A stretch of DNA of 64,000 bases from Trachythela sp. YZ-2020 (lineage: Eukaryota > Cnidaria > Anthozoa > Malacalcyonacea > Clavulariidae): NCBI GenBank assembly GCA_016169945.1, contig JADLSH010000198.1, positions 124,001 through 188,000 on the forward strand. The letters are read 5' to 3'. Shown one piece after another: positions 32,941-43,729 of the stretch (position 1 is the first letter of the stretch; the number at the start of each line of letters is the position of its first letter). The notes beneath the pieces were generated by a model, which ran no database searches, was not told the origin of the DNA, and saw nothing but the letters and a program-made list of their open reading frames with translations. A program made the position numbers and the translations under genes.

Positions 32941-33345
32941 TACAAACAAAATGCCTAGGACAAGCTCAGACAAAACATGCCCGTGAGTTTAAAGAAGCGT
33001 GGCACAGTATATATAAACAAATATTTAACCGTCACATGCATCGATATTCCTACGATAGACTTACAACTTAAACGCTCTCGCAAAATCCCTTCATCTTCAT
33101 TAACCTTTAACCCACCCACAACGTCCCTCCCAACATCGACTCATCATAACAATATTCACCCGCGTTCCATAGCAACCAGTAACATCCAAGAAATTGCTCA
33201 GCCAATCAGACGATCCCGCAGATCAGACTTCAATTAACAACGTCAACAACAGCGCGAAGATTCAAACACAGAAACTTTCTGATGAAGAATCGAAGCACCA
33301 AGTCGAGGGAGAAAATATAATCGAAAGCGAAAATCTATATATATA
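32941..33345 (+). pseudogene. Probable Penelope 3' coding remnant
   Basis: With frameshifts, the + strand reads KCLGQAQTKHAREFKEAWHS, INRH, then IDIPTIDLQLKRSR. CLGQAQTRHAREFKEAWHS and NRHIDIPTIY resemble the end of Penelope-like GIY-YIG proteins as I recall them. It is followed by a TA repeat and the hammerhead pair, which fits a Penelope 3' end. Confidence 0.5.
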
Positions 33346-33365
33346 TATATATATATATAGTCAAA

Positions 33366-33412
33366 TCTGCAGACATGCATGTTTCGCCGTTCAACGGCTC
33401 GTCAGTGCAGCT
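33366..33412 (-). ncRNA. Hammerhead ribozyme motif, CTGACGA family, copy d
   Basis: A consensus copy on the minus strand with the full core (CTGACGA, GAAA, GTC) and all three stems. It is the left arm of the inverted pair, next to a TA repeat. Confidence 0.78.
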
Positions 33413-33635
33413 TGTAACGCAGTCTAGATGCGAGTGACTTCGTATTTATACACCATACTCTTGCCCTCACCAAGCGCATGTGGCATTATATATATATATG
33501 ACAAGCATTTCCCTAAATCTAATACTTCACGCATGTCTGGATGCGCATGTGTCTGAGTATTGTACCACATGCGCTTGGTGAGGGCAAGAGTATGGTGTAT
33601 AAATACGAAGTCACTCGCATCTAGACTGCGTTACA

Positions 33636-33682
33636 AGCTGCACTGACGAGCCGTTGAACGGCGAAACATGCATGTCTGCAGA
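33636..33682 (+). ncRNA. Hammerhead ribozyme motif, CTGACGA family, copy e
   Basis: Sense-strand consensus copy. Stem I CTGCA (33638-33642)/TGCAG, core CTGACGA at 33643-33649, stem II GCCGT-TGA-ACGGC, GAAA, stem III CATGCATG (self-complementary), cleavage expected after GTC. It lies in the intron of domain 5 in the same orientation as the discoidin gene. Confidence 0.8.
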
Positions 33683-33702
33683 TTTGACTATATATAAATA
33701 TA

Positions 33703-33993
33703 TATATACTGCTAATTCAAAAAAGGTTGTCCTTTGCAAACCTTACACTCTAAGCGCGAAAAGCACTATGGGAGCGCAATTTCAAGTTTAGGAGTTGAAT
33801 ATGGCAGCGGCCATTTGTGATTGATATATCCTTGTAGGGAGATATTAATCATTTCACTCAAATGACCGCTAAATTCAATTCCTACACTTGAAACTTGCGC
33901 TCCCATAGTGTTATTTGCTCTTAGAGTTTAAGGTTTAGAGTTTTAGAGTTTAAGGTTTGCACAGGACAACCTTTTCTGAATTAGCTGTATATA
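33703..33993. mobile_element. MITE in TA repeat, copy 2
   Basis: Left end CTGCTAATTCAAAAAAGG then TTGTCC, right end GGACAACC then TTTTCTGAATTAGCTG. Inner arms CACTATGGGAGCGCAA and its inverse also pair, so the element folds on itself. It lies in TATATA on both sides, like copy 1. Confidence 0.7.
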
Positions 33994-34576
33994 TATAATA
34001 TCTATTTCCAATTAACTATTTTTGTAAATAGATGTGTACTTTTAGGAATGATTACTTGTAAAACAGTTCTGATACCTGATATGCCATCGTTGTAGAATGC
34101 TTTTACAAATGTTTTTTAATTCTTTAAAATATAATTATTCAAATTTGGGCTATCAAGCGAAATAGTTTCAAGCAAGAAATTACCTGAGGATTCTTTAATT
34201 CGCGTTTCAAGCCAACGCAATTTACTTCGAATCAGCTGCAAATATTATCGGAAAGTTTGTTTGCGTGGAGGCGCGCGAGCTGCATGCTTGGAGTCGTTTT
34301 TCGATTGATAACTCTTTTAATCGATAACTCAGTGCCTTTTTAACGGAATTTTCACGTGGAAGGGCGAAGCAAACATTTTTCGTCTATAAAGGAAAAATGT
34401 GAACCGTCAATGCTTGGCCGAAGGTGCGAGACCAAAGGAACGATTTTTTATTACTGTGAGGTCTAGTTTTCGCGGTCCATATTCATAGTGAGGGCGGTAG
34501 TCATGATGTTAACATTGGTGTGATTAATCCGCTTGTGATTAAGGCCCTGAAACGTTATTTCTTATTTCCACAACAG

Positions 34577-34718
34577 ATATTTCCGGCGACCTACGGCAGT
34601 GGTTCATTAATGAAGCAAGATTTGTATCCCTACTTCACCGCCCGTTTTGTTCGGATCAAACCGAAACATTGCACTGGATCGTGTGCTCTTAGAATTGAAT
34701 TTTACGGCCGTTATGAAG
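34577..34718 (+). CDS. Discoidin domain 5, exon B
   Basis: A 142-nt exon (phase 0 to 1) after CCACAACAG, donor GTGAGG. It reads IFPATYGSGSLMKQDLYPYF, TARFVRIKPKHCTGSCALRI, EFYGRYEG. It differs from domain 7 exon B at only 8 of 47 residues, and the last intron bases (TTCCACAACAG) are also the same, so these two blocks are recent duplicates. CTGSC is present and the terminal GC is absent. Confidence 0.92.
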
Positions 34719-35385
34719 GTGAGGAATTTGTCTCAATTCACTAACACATATTTTTCTACTAGTAGACCTTGTGTCGTTTAACGAAAACATCACCTAATTA
34801 CAATTTATTGGAGTTATAGGCTAAGTTTAAAAATTAAAGTTGGGAAGAAATCTAACATTTCCCACTAATTTCAGAATACGTGTATGAACAACATGATGCC
34901 ATCCAACATGGCGCCCAAATGAACAAATGCTCAAGAATTACGTGTTTTATTATACATTTCTATATTCTATATATGATACTATGTATTGCATTTTAAAGAC
35001 AACCAGTTTTTTTCGCGTTAGGTTTTGAAAAAACGTAGCTGACCTCAAATGATGCTGATAAATAATAAAAAATAATATTGCAGCAACCCAAAGCGCCGCC
35101 TCCAAGTTAGCTGGAATAATATGTCTTTAAATATATACGCTCAAGATTTTACTAAAAGGTAAAATTCAAGCCTATTCTCAACAAAAGATACTATAGAACA
35201 GGGTGTACATCAACACGTATATTTTAAATATTTCAGTCTCTGCTACATTTTATTACTTAAGCACTGCAATTATATCCCTATTCAGCACATGTCGCTTGGA
35301 TGCCTAAAACAGGGACCGTGGAGCCTTTTTTGAATTGTGGGGGGGGGGGCTAAGGGGGGGAGGTTATATTGTTTCAAAAATTTGG
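34719..35385 (+). other. Start of the domain 5-6 intron, unassigned
   Basis: AT-rich; a poly-G run at 35340-35349 precedes the LINE. No other feature is seen. Confidence 0.5.
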
Positions 35386-36765
35386 GAAGAGCTGCCTCTT
35401 AATATAAGAACTCAGGCTACACACAATGCAAAAAACAATATAACATGGATTCCAGCATGGATTGTGACTAATTTGATAGAAGCATTAGATTACGTCGGCG
35501 CGTGTCTGGACAACGGAGGACAGGTAAATATGGTGTACCTTGACATGTCGAAAGCGTTTGACCGAATCAACCATAAGCGATTGATGCAGAAATTAGAAAA
35601 TTCGGGTATTGGTGGTAACCTGCTAAAATGGTTTCGATCATACTTGACTGATCGTCGTCAACGTGTTACTGTACTTTGCGTAACATCGAAGCCACTACCA
35701 GTTTGTTCAGGCGTTCCACAGGGGTCAATACTCGGTCCTGCACCGTTTCTTCTTTACGTGAATGATCTGCTCGAAGCACCCACGTCCAGTCGAGCTGCAA
35801 TGTTTGCCGATGACACCAAGATATTCTCCGCAATTAAACTACAGGATGATGTTACCGCTCTTCAAACTGACCTTGGAACCCTAGAACATTGGTCAACGGT
35901 ATCTGGTCTGTCATTCAACCAATCCAAGTGCAAACATCAAACACTCACGCGGAAAAGAGTACCAGTCGCTCCCTCGTGCAAGTTGAACGACTCTATCATA
36001 TCTAGTACTGACAGCGAAAGAGACCTTGGCGTGTGTGTGTCATCGGATCTAACGTGGAAAAAGCAAGTGAACGAGCAGACAGCGAAAGCCAACAAGATTC
36101 TTGGCTATATTAGAAGGAACACTTTGTTCATCAAGAATACTGCAGCTTGACGAGCGTTATACATTGCATTGGTTAGATCGCACTTTGGCTACGCAACGCA
36201 GCTTTGGTCACCACAGTCAGTAGAACTAATAAGTAAACTCGAAAGAACACAAAGACGTGCCACTAAATACATTTTAAATCTACCGTTCAGTACAGCCGTT
36301 GACTATAAATCGAGGTTACGGTCTTTAAATATTCTTCCTGTAAGCTATTGACACGAATACTTGGACCTTATCTTGTTCTTCAAAATCACACACGGTTTAG
36401 TAACACTAAATCCCAACGTTTCGCCAGCTATCCTCATCAATCGTAGAACAACCCGATCAACCTCATCAAACACACTGAAGTATGTTATCCCCAAATGCAG
36501 AACTTCCACCTACCAAAAATCTTTCCTCGTATGAGCGCGCCGAGTTTGGAATTATCTTGCAGATGAACTGAACCTCACTATGGATACTAGCCTTATTGTA
36601 TTTAAATCGGATTTGCTCAAGTACTGTTTTACATAGCTGAACATTAATTATGATCCTGAAAACTCTCGAACATTTAAGAGTATATGTCTAAAATGTAATT
36701 GTGTCCGTAGTCTGTTACGTCCAATATCGTGTTGCTGTTGAACTGTAAATAAGATCATACCTGTA

Positions 36766-36809
<44 letters not shown>

Positions 36810-36990
36810 TGTAATGATAGTTAACTATATAGTGAATGTAATTTTATGTCGGGCCCGCAGTAATTGGCTAAACGCTGTTGCGATCACCCAGCCGTGGTCA
36901 TTTTCTGTGTTTCATTATGTACGTGTTTTTGTCCTGTTATGTAACGTAACATTATGTTTCATCGGCAAAGTTTATAAATAAATAAATAAA
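35386..36990 (+). pseudogene. LINE reverse transcriptase, 5'-truncated
   Basis: The frame 35335-36150 carries palm motif A (YLDMSKAFDRINHKRLM), thumb/finger WFRSYLTDRRQRVTVL, CSGVPQGSILGPAPFLLYVN and the catalytic FADDTKIF, then DLGVCVSSDLTWKKQV. After one stop at 36148 it continues ALVRSHFGYATQLWSPQSVE and RRATKYILNL. The 3' tail is a TAAA repeat ending near 36996. A TA repeat at 36766-36806 lies inside the 3' untranslated part. It is one of the better-kept LINEs here but lacks an endonuclease. Confidence 0.88.
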
Positions 36991-36996
36991 TAAATA

Positions 36997-37708
36997 ACTA
37001 ATACGCATGACACCTTATTTGAAAATATCAATATAAGAGTCTGTAGCGGTGACTAGCTCGAAACTTGTGCTACTCTAGCTGCCACACACCTTATTATTTG
37101 ATACTATAGTAAATTCACATTGTAAGTTATTTTTGTAATATCTGCAATGTTGCGTGTCTCATATATATATAACGTGTACTTGGTGTAAATAATGGTGTAA
37201 ATAATTGGAATCTACAATCTCTAAAATGTCATTTCGTGCACTTTGTGTGGAAGATTTAAGAGCATTGTCGCAAGAAGATGTCTTTGCAAATATTTGGTCA
37301 AAAAATCAAATCTACCGATCTACCTACGCAGCGAATCATGAAATGATAATAAAATGGCTTCTTCTTTGAAACCGTCTATCATCCTTTCTGGTAATTGGTA
37401 TAGCTGTTGCGGTTGCCCAGCCAATTTTGCACAATTGTGTATATATCTACTCACTTGGATTATCCGCCAAACCCAGTATTCAATGTTTTCTTTAGTTTAG
37501 CTTCTTTATGGTTATGAAAATTATAGTATGTTTAACTTATGCATGTAGTGTATTCTACTAAAAATCAAAATTTGTGTGACAAATCATTGGGGCGGTTGGA
37601 GGGAGGGCTTAAGCCCAAAGCCACCCCTGCTGCGCGGTCCTTGCGAAATTCCTCCTCACCTAGTCTTCAAATACTTTCTTGATTTAATAACATGAATTTT
37701 TGTTTTAG
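36997..37708 (+). other. Unassigned intron upstream of domain 6
   Basis: AT-rich. A short direct repeat, GGTGTAAATAAT, occurs near 37180-37205. No coding or mobile feature is recognised. Confidence 0.45.
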
Positions 37709-38034
37709 CCTCAAGGGTTATCCATGCTTTGGGAATGGAAGATGGCACAATTTTCGACAGTCAAATAACGGCTTCAAGTATTTACGACTATAGATATAAA
37801 CCTCAGCAGGCTAGATTAAATTTGCTTACAAAACCACCTTGGTATGGGGGTTGGTCAAAATCGAAACACGAAACAGAATCATGGTTACAAGTTGATTTTC
37901 TTGCACCAAGCAAAGTTTGCCGTATCGCCACACAATGTCGAGAAGATAGTCACAATTGTTTTAGAAGCTTTCTTATTTCCCTCAGCAATGATGGTGTGCA
38001 ATTTCAGTTCTACCAAGAATTTGGAAAGATTAGG
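37709..38034 (+). CDS. Discoidin domain 6 (second class), exon A
   Basis: A 326-nt exon (phase 1 to 0) after GTTTTAG, ending AGG|GTAGGT. It reads ASRVIHALGMEDGTIFDSQI, YKPQQARLNLLTK, SWLQVDFLAPSKVCRIATQC, REDSHNCFRSFLISLSNDGV. The KVCRIATQC...HNC loop has three cysteines, two of them shared with domain 8. This suggests a loop disulfide instead of the canonical N- to C-terminal one. Confidence 0.9.
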
Positions 38035-38600
38035 GTAGGTCCTTGCAGTCTCATTTGTTATATATGGACGAGTACTTTTCTAGCAGAGCCTTATTTTTGT
38101 TAACGTCGGGGTTTTGAAGTGTATCAAATATTGATAAGGCCTGCAGAAATGTTGGTTTCTTAATTTGTGCATGCGTTACGATTTCCTTTTTGGAAAGGCC
38201 TATAACTCGCAAGCGAATTAAAATTTGAAAAGACTGACTTTCAAGTGAGAATACTAATACTTGCATAACTGTGGAATATTCCTAACTTGTAAAACCGGTT
38301 ACCACACCAGTACGAGACTGAAATTACACATCCTATTCGACTTGTGCAAGTGACTGCACAAACCATCCTCGGCCCTTCTACTACAGCTAATCAGAGGACA
38401 AACAACTACACTTCTACAGCAAATCAACAATTACATCTACACATCTCGCGCACTCAAGATGGCCAAACGTGTGGGTTTAAGTAAAAACGACCAAAATTAT
38501 TTCGGTAAGATTTGTCAATGTACATTTATTCTCTACATTTCTATATTTTGTTTTATCTAACAATAGTAGCCTTCTCCCTTTCTTCTTTATACACATGTGC
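38035..38600 (+). other. Start of the domain 6 intron
   Basis: No repeat family recognised. A short possible reading segment MAKRVGLSKNDQNYFG begins at the ATG near 38459 in a good context, but it has no known relative and ends quickly. Confidence 0.4.
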
Positions 38601-38607
38601 CAACCCT

Positions 38608-38653
38608 GATCCCCGCTGATGAGTCCATGAGGGACGAAACGCGTACGGGGATT
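38608..38653 (+). ncRNA. Hammerhead ribozyme motif, canonical CTGATGAG type
   Basis: Stem I ATCCCCG (38609-38615) pairs with CGGGGAT (38646-38652). CTGATGA is at 38616-38622. Stem II GTCC/GGAC has loop ATGAG and the canonical G:C closing pair. GAAA is at 38636-38639. Stem III is the self-complementary ACGCGT, and cleavage is expected after GTA at 38645. All conserved core bases are present. It is in sense orientation in the intron of domain 6. Similar short-stem-III hammerheads are known from Penelope-like elements and retrozymes. No Penelope protein is recognised nearby. Confidence 0.85.
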
Positions 38654-38659
38654 CTGAAA

Positions 38660-39600
38660 TACATACATATATTTCCTTCTTCTCTTTAACTAATTTTTAC
38701 ATGCCTCTATACAAGATTTTCAGTGCAGCGTGACCAGTCTCGTATCATCGTATGAGCCTGGGGCACATTTTTATACACCACATTTACACTACATTAAAAC
38801 ACACTTAAACGTTACATACACTACAAATTCAACCTTTATGTTTTATTTAGAACTCACATACTCTCATTTTTTAGGTTTACATTCATATAAACATTTTACT
38901 TTTATAATTTTTTACATTTCGTATAACAATAAAAACTTTGTCTTGCTACCAACACATGGTCAATACACCATCATATTTCACACTTATTTTTTCAACTTCG
39001 CAGCTTACCTAGGGACTGTTGTTACAATTATAAATTATATACCACCATTATGGTTCTCATTACCTATATCTAAACTTAAAAATGGCTGACATTAATCGTA
39101 TGCAAACTATTCTTAATAACGTACCCAGTGATGATTTGCAGGGGGAACGCGGGGGGAACGCCGCTCCCCCACTATTTTCGCCGGGGGGACGCCGTTTCCC
39201 TGACAAGATCAAACCTCGAGGAACGCAAACATGCCGTTCATCACCGCACTATTATAGTCGTTTAACAGCCAAATTAATCTGACTAACATATCTGACAATA
39301 AAGGTCATGTTTTTTTTTAATTCAATACGTTTCATTCAAATAGGGAAATACCTTTCATCACCTTAAAAGTAAATTTTTTGTTTCCGGAAATTCTGAAGTT
39401 TATCCAATCCAAAGCGAAATGTCAGCTTAAATATCAGTTAGGAAAATTAAATAATAAAAATAATTATAATTTTACTAATTTATATTGCACAAATATCAAT
39501 ATATATACATTTTCAAATGCGCATTACAATTAATAATTATAATACAGTAACTAGGAATTTACATATAGTAATAAAATAGTTAGAAACAATATTTTTAAAA
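38660..39600 (+). other. Unassigned segment after the hammerhead
   Basis: Contains a 119-codon AT-rich open frame (38730-39089) with no recognised motif and a G-rich patch near 39139-39200 (GGGGGAACGC repeated). It may be the body of the element carrying the hammerhead, but nothing proves it. Confidence 0.35.
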
Positions 39601-39624
39601 ATTTGTTAAGAAAAAGCCATATGA

Positions 39625-40130
39625 TATAAAAATGTTTTAATCATTTTTTTTTAAACTGTTCAAAGACGTGCATTTCTAATTTCACGCAGTAAGTCATTCC
39701 AGAGCATCGGAGCGGCAGAACAGAACGCCGTGTCTACCAGTGTAGACAAAGTTATACAACTAGGTGTCATCAATATTAAGCCAATACTATTAGATCGAAG
39801 GTTGTATTTATTGCACTGCCTAATACGTATGAGTTCCTGAATGTATATAGGAGCTAAACCATAAAGTGTCTTAAAAGTTAGAACCAGTATCTTAAAATTA
39901 ATTCGTTATTTCACTGGAGCCAGTGGAGTTCACGAAGGAGTGGAGTTATATGGCAAAATTTGGATTCTTGGAAAAGCAGTCTAGGCAGCATTTTGAACTC
40001 TATGTAACTTGTTCAAGTGGTAATCAGGTGACCATATAGTAGACTGTTACAGTAGTCTAAACGACTGGAAATAAAAGCATGAATCAGTTTCTCTGTAGAT
40101 TCCCTAGAAAGCAGCGAAGCAAGCACTCTG
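39625..40130 (-). pseudogene. L2/CR1-like LINE 3' fragment
   Basis: With frameshifts, the minus strand reads HAFISSRLDYCNSLLYGHL, CHITPLLRELHWLQ and, near the end, VLFCRSDALE*LTA*N*KC. It matches the C-terminal tail of L2/CR1-type polymerases (SRLDYCNSLLYG, ITPxLRELHWLPV, LWNxLPxxIR). It is strongly decayed. Confidence 0.7.
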
Positions 40131-40139
40131 GGGATTCCG

Positions 40140-40990
40140 GGATTACTTTAGACACTTTTAATTTTTATTTTTTATTTTGATATTGTTATTATTATAGATT
40201 AAATTAGAATTTAATGTGTTTAAATTTGTTCATAATACACAATGTAATATACAATTTTTTATTTTTTTTTAATTTGAATAAAAATGAAGCCATTTACTAA
40301 TTTAGCTATGACTAGGACAAGCCTATTAATTTTACGACCAGAGGCCACGCCCAATTTACTTTCACTACTAGTGACCACACCCATTTAACTGTCATGACCG
40401 TTCCCCCACTTCCATAATTTGCAAAACGTCACTGAAGGTATCCTAGTTCTAAAAAATAAACTATACACCAAAATACTCTTTATTATTCATAACTCTCAGT
40501 TTTTTGCAAGATACAAGCAAAAACGGCACTTCGATATAATCCACGAAAATGCCACCCTAACTAGCAGAATATTTAGCATGGCGTAATATTCTCACGTGAC
40601 CTCACAAACCGAATATCATGATTGAGTTGTTTGAGTTTCTTTGATGTACCACTATGAATAAATCACGTATTTACTCCCATGTCTTTAACCTAAAATTGAA
40701 AAGGAGATAGTAGGCGAGCGTATTTTATTAAAATGTAAATTGACAAGGTTCCGAGGGTTAGTTAGTTAGTCAGTTAGTCAGTTAGTCGAGGTTAATTAGT
40801 TAAAAGCACAAGAGAGAACCATTCAATCTCCACTTACACGAGTTTATGAAGCAAAGGGACGTTACCCAACCTAAGTAAATCCCTGTCCTCAACACGCAGT
40901 ATAGCAGGCTCAACGCAGAGCACTAACCGCATCTTCCACAGTTTGACCCGTAGTAATATCTTACTTTTCCAATTTCGTGTATATTTTTAG
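40140..40990 (+). other. Unassigned intron upstream of domain 6 exon B
   Basis: AT-rich; a GTTAGTTAGTTAGTCAGTTA tetranucleotide run lies near 40757-40785. No other feature. Confidence 0.5.
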
Positions 40991-41135
40991 GAGTTTGAGG
41001 CGAATTACGTACCATACGCAAAAGTCGTTGAGCAACGTTTAACCCGTGTCGTTTTTTCTCGATTTATTCGCGTGCACGGAAAAAGATGGATATCTGTAAG
41101 TGGACTAAGATTGGAATTATTTGGCACTCGAATTG
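40991..41135 (+). CDS. Discoidin domain 6, exon B
   Basis: A 145-nt exon (phase 0 to 1) after TTTTTAG, donor GTAAGT. It reads EFEANYVPYAKVVEQRLTRV, VFSRFIRVHGKRWISVSGLR, LELFGTRIG. Second-class pattern (VEQRLTRVVF.RFIR) with no cysteine. GT replaces the canonical GC. Confidence 0.9.
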
Positions 41136-41894
41136 GTAAGTGAATGCCCTTTACATTCCTCGTGTATCTTTATTGCCTTTGCCATTTTCATTTTTTCGTG
41201 TTATATCGCCATAGGCGTAGAAAGCGACTCCAAGATGGAGGGGCGCACCTATTCTATTAGAAAAAGACACTTTTCCCAATGTTTTAGTTGGAGAAAGCAC
41301 ACTTTGAAGAAAAATTAGGGGGCACCCATCGGATCCCACGCCACTGTATATCTCATCAAAATGTTGTATTCATAATTACGACTCGAAAGTTATGGAGAGA
41401 TGTTTGTGCATTAAACCCTGCAGTAAGGGTTCTTTATTTTTTTTGAGGTCCGTAACTCAGGTCCGTAACTAAAATAGAGCCTTTTGATTGGCTGAGTACG
41501 AGGTCCGTATCACACCAGTACGGACCTCTCGCAACTTTTCGCGCCAAAACAAACAAAGGAGTGAAGAAATAAACACGAAAAAATAAACACGTTATTTACT
41601 CGACCTTCGGTCTCGGGCCGCTTCTGAGACTTCGGGAAAATATTTTTCCAGTACGGACCTCCCAGCCGGTAAATAACATATATATATCTTAACACGAAGC
41701 CCGCTGATTATAGCTATGCCTCTGTCCGATTACCCACAATCATAATTTTCTCTGGAAGTTAGTAGACGAAGGCCTTTGCTCGAAACGTCGAAGTTCTTAT
41801 TGTATTTTTTAGGTAGATTGATCCAACTTAATCGCAGTAACTAATCTAACTTGCTAAAGCCAACCTAATTTTAATATCTTTTCATTTATTTTAG
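41136..41894 (+). other. Intron between domains 6 and 7
   Basis: A 759-nt phase-1 intron. It includes a repeated AGGTCCGTAAC/AGTACGGACCTC block forming a hairpin at about 41500-41528 and again near 41650. Near 41765-41815 is the motif GACGAAGGCC, TCGAAACGTCGAAG, then GTTCTTATTGTATTTTTTAG, also found near 6285. Confidence 0.6.
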
Positions 41895-42229
41895 CAACCG
41901 ATTGGTTTAATCCTGTACCTTTGGGAATGCAAAATAGAATGATCGTAGACTCACAAATATCGTCTTCATCATCAAAATATTCCACATCAGGAGCTTACAA
42001 TGGCAGATTAAACATGGTTACAATAAGTAATGTTAGACATGGAAGCTGGATAGCAGCAGACGATGATAGTGATCCATGGCTTTTAGTTGACTTCATTTCA
42101 AATGTCACAGTCACTGCAATAGCTAGTCAAGGTCTGGATGGTGGACAGCACTGGGTGAAGAATTATACGGTGGTGTTCGGATTTGATAGAAACTTTCTTG
42201 ATAATTATAAAGAGAATGGCCATATTAAG
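41895..42229 (+). CDS. Discoidin domain 7 (DDD class), exon A
   Basis: A 335-nt exon (phase 1 to 0) after TTTTAG, ending AAG|GTTAGT. It reads ATDWFNPVPLGMQNRMIVDS, AYNGRLNMVTISNVRHGSWI, AADDDSDPWLLVDFISNVTV, TAIASQGLDGGQHWVKNYTV. Its length matches domains 3 and 5 exactly. No cysteine is present in this exon. Confidence 0.92.
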
Positions 42230-42599
42230 GTTAGTAAATGTTTATTAATACCCTATTATACAGTTAGTAATATGTGTATGCTAAATATGTATGTGCCCCA
42301 CTGATCTGGAAATAGTTCTGGATAATGCAGTAATCTGGTATTTTTAGCCAAAAATATTTTCCTGTATATTTGGTTCCCCGGTAATGGCAGATTTCCATTG
42401 TCTAGCAATGTTTAACTGGCCTCTTTTTCTGCACCAGTGAACAATAGATTGCGCTATGCAGTCTGCTTTTCAGATCAGTGATTTGCCTTGACAATATCAA
42501 TAGGCGTAATACGTCTCCTTCCTCTGGGAGTATGCGTGCTGGTTAACGATATGTAAATATGTAAAATATTAATTGTAAGATGTTAACGTACGCAAAGCC

Positions 42600-43380
42600 T
42601 GTACTGCAGGGTGTCCCAAAAAAGTCCCCCTTTAGAAATCACTCTTGGGCGTTATTATACTTTTGGGAATTTAATTGAATTGTACATCAACGGCGGAAGT
42701 ATTTACAACTTCCCTTCGTCCAAATAATTTAACGCAACGTATAAGTTGTTACGACAAATACTCGTTGCTCTGTAGTCAGTTGAACCATTCTTACTCGAGT
42801 GACGGTAAGACGAATTTGTAATTTGAAATTTATGTGTTTCTGGTCGTTTTAGAAGCTATCTTAAATTCCCAGAGGTATAACAACGCACGTTTAACAACAA
42901 AAGGGTGATTTCTACAGGGTGCCCCCCAAAAAACCAAAACTATTAAAATAACGTCTTGTTAGAATTTGAATGCCCTAGCACTAAGCTGAATGCAAAGATG
43001 GGTAAAATATTGACAGGATGCATATATTAAAAAAGGAGACCTCAGTTTAGAAATTAAAATATTCGTTGTTTCGTGCACGTAATTTTCCTGGCTGAAACAG
43101 CACAAGCACATGTCGAATGACACCAAATAGTCTAAAATAATTCCATGCATAAAATTTGATTCCATTGTGTTTACAGCACTGGGTTTAGTTCGTTTTGTCT
43201 TAACGCCGCGTATTACATAAATCTCTCTTACAAACATTTTTTAAACAGCTTCTTTATGCATAAAATTTACTTATGTCAAGCTTTTACGCACTCGTGGGTT
43301 CAGCAGAGTGCTGAGGCATTCAAATTCTAACAATACGTTATTTCAATACTTTTGTTTTTTTTGGGACACCCTGTATAGGG
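42600..43380. mobile_element. Decayed mariner-like MITEs with GGGTGTCCC ends
   Basis: Two degenerate elements lie back to back. The first runs from CAGGGTGTCCCAAAAAAGTC (42608) to ACAGGGTGCCCCCC (about 42925). The second runs from there to TTTTGGGACACCCTG (43374). The first contains, on the minus strand, the start of a transposase-like frame (MVQLTTEQRVFVV). They are relatives of the nested pair at 43730-44479. Confidence 0.65.
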
Positions 43381-43729
43381 TGTATAAAAAAGGAGACCTT
43401 TAGAAATTATCCTATTGTTATAATTTGAATGCCCAGAGCACTATGCTAAACCCACGGATGCGTAAAATATTGACAAGGTGCATATATTGAAAAAGGAGAC
43501 CTTTAGAAATTAAAATATCCTTTGTTTGATGTACGTACTTTTCTTGGCTCAAGCGCTGCGTTAAATTAATCAGCACATGATATGTTGAAGGAACCAAAAG
43601 CGTTTAAATAGTTAACCTGCACCGCAGCACGAGAACGAACGAATATGCAGGTATGCAAATGTTTTTGGTAAAAATCTGAAATCTGATTGGCTGGCATACT
43701 TAAACATGTCCATATAGTATTATACTGTA

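Larger units (their letters stand above)
33350..33695. repeat. Inverted pair of hammerhead-bearing units
   Basis: 33350-33483 and 33561-33695 are inverted copies of one about 135-bp unit (TAGTCAAATCTGCAGACATG to ACCAAGCGCATGTGG). They are separated by about 75 bp that includes a TA repeat and CTTCACGCATGTCTGGATGC. Each arm carries one hammerhead motif. Confidence 0.85.

Noticed and set aside
38730..39089. 119-codon open frame as a gene
   Set aside because: AT-driven composition, no motif and no homologous segment in the window.
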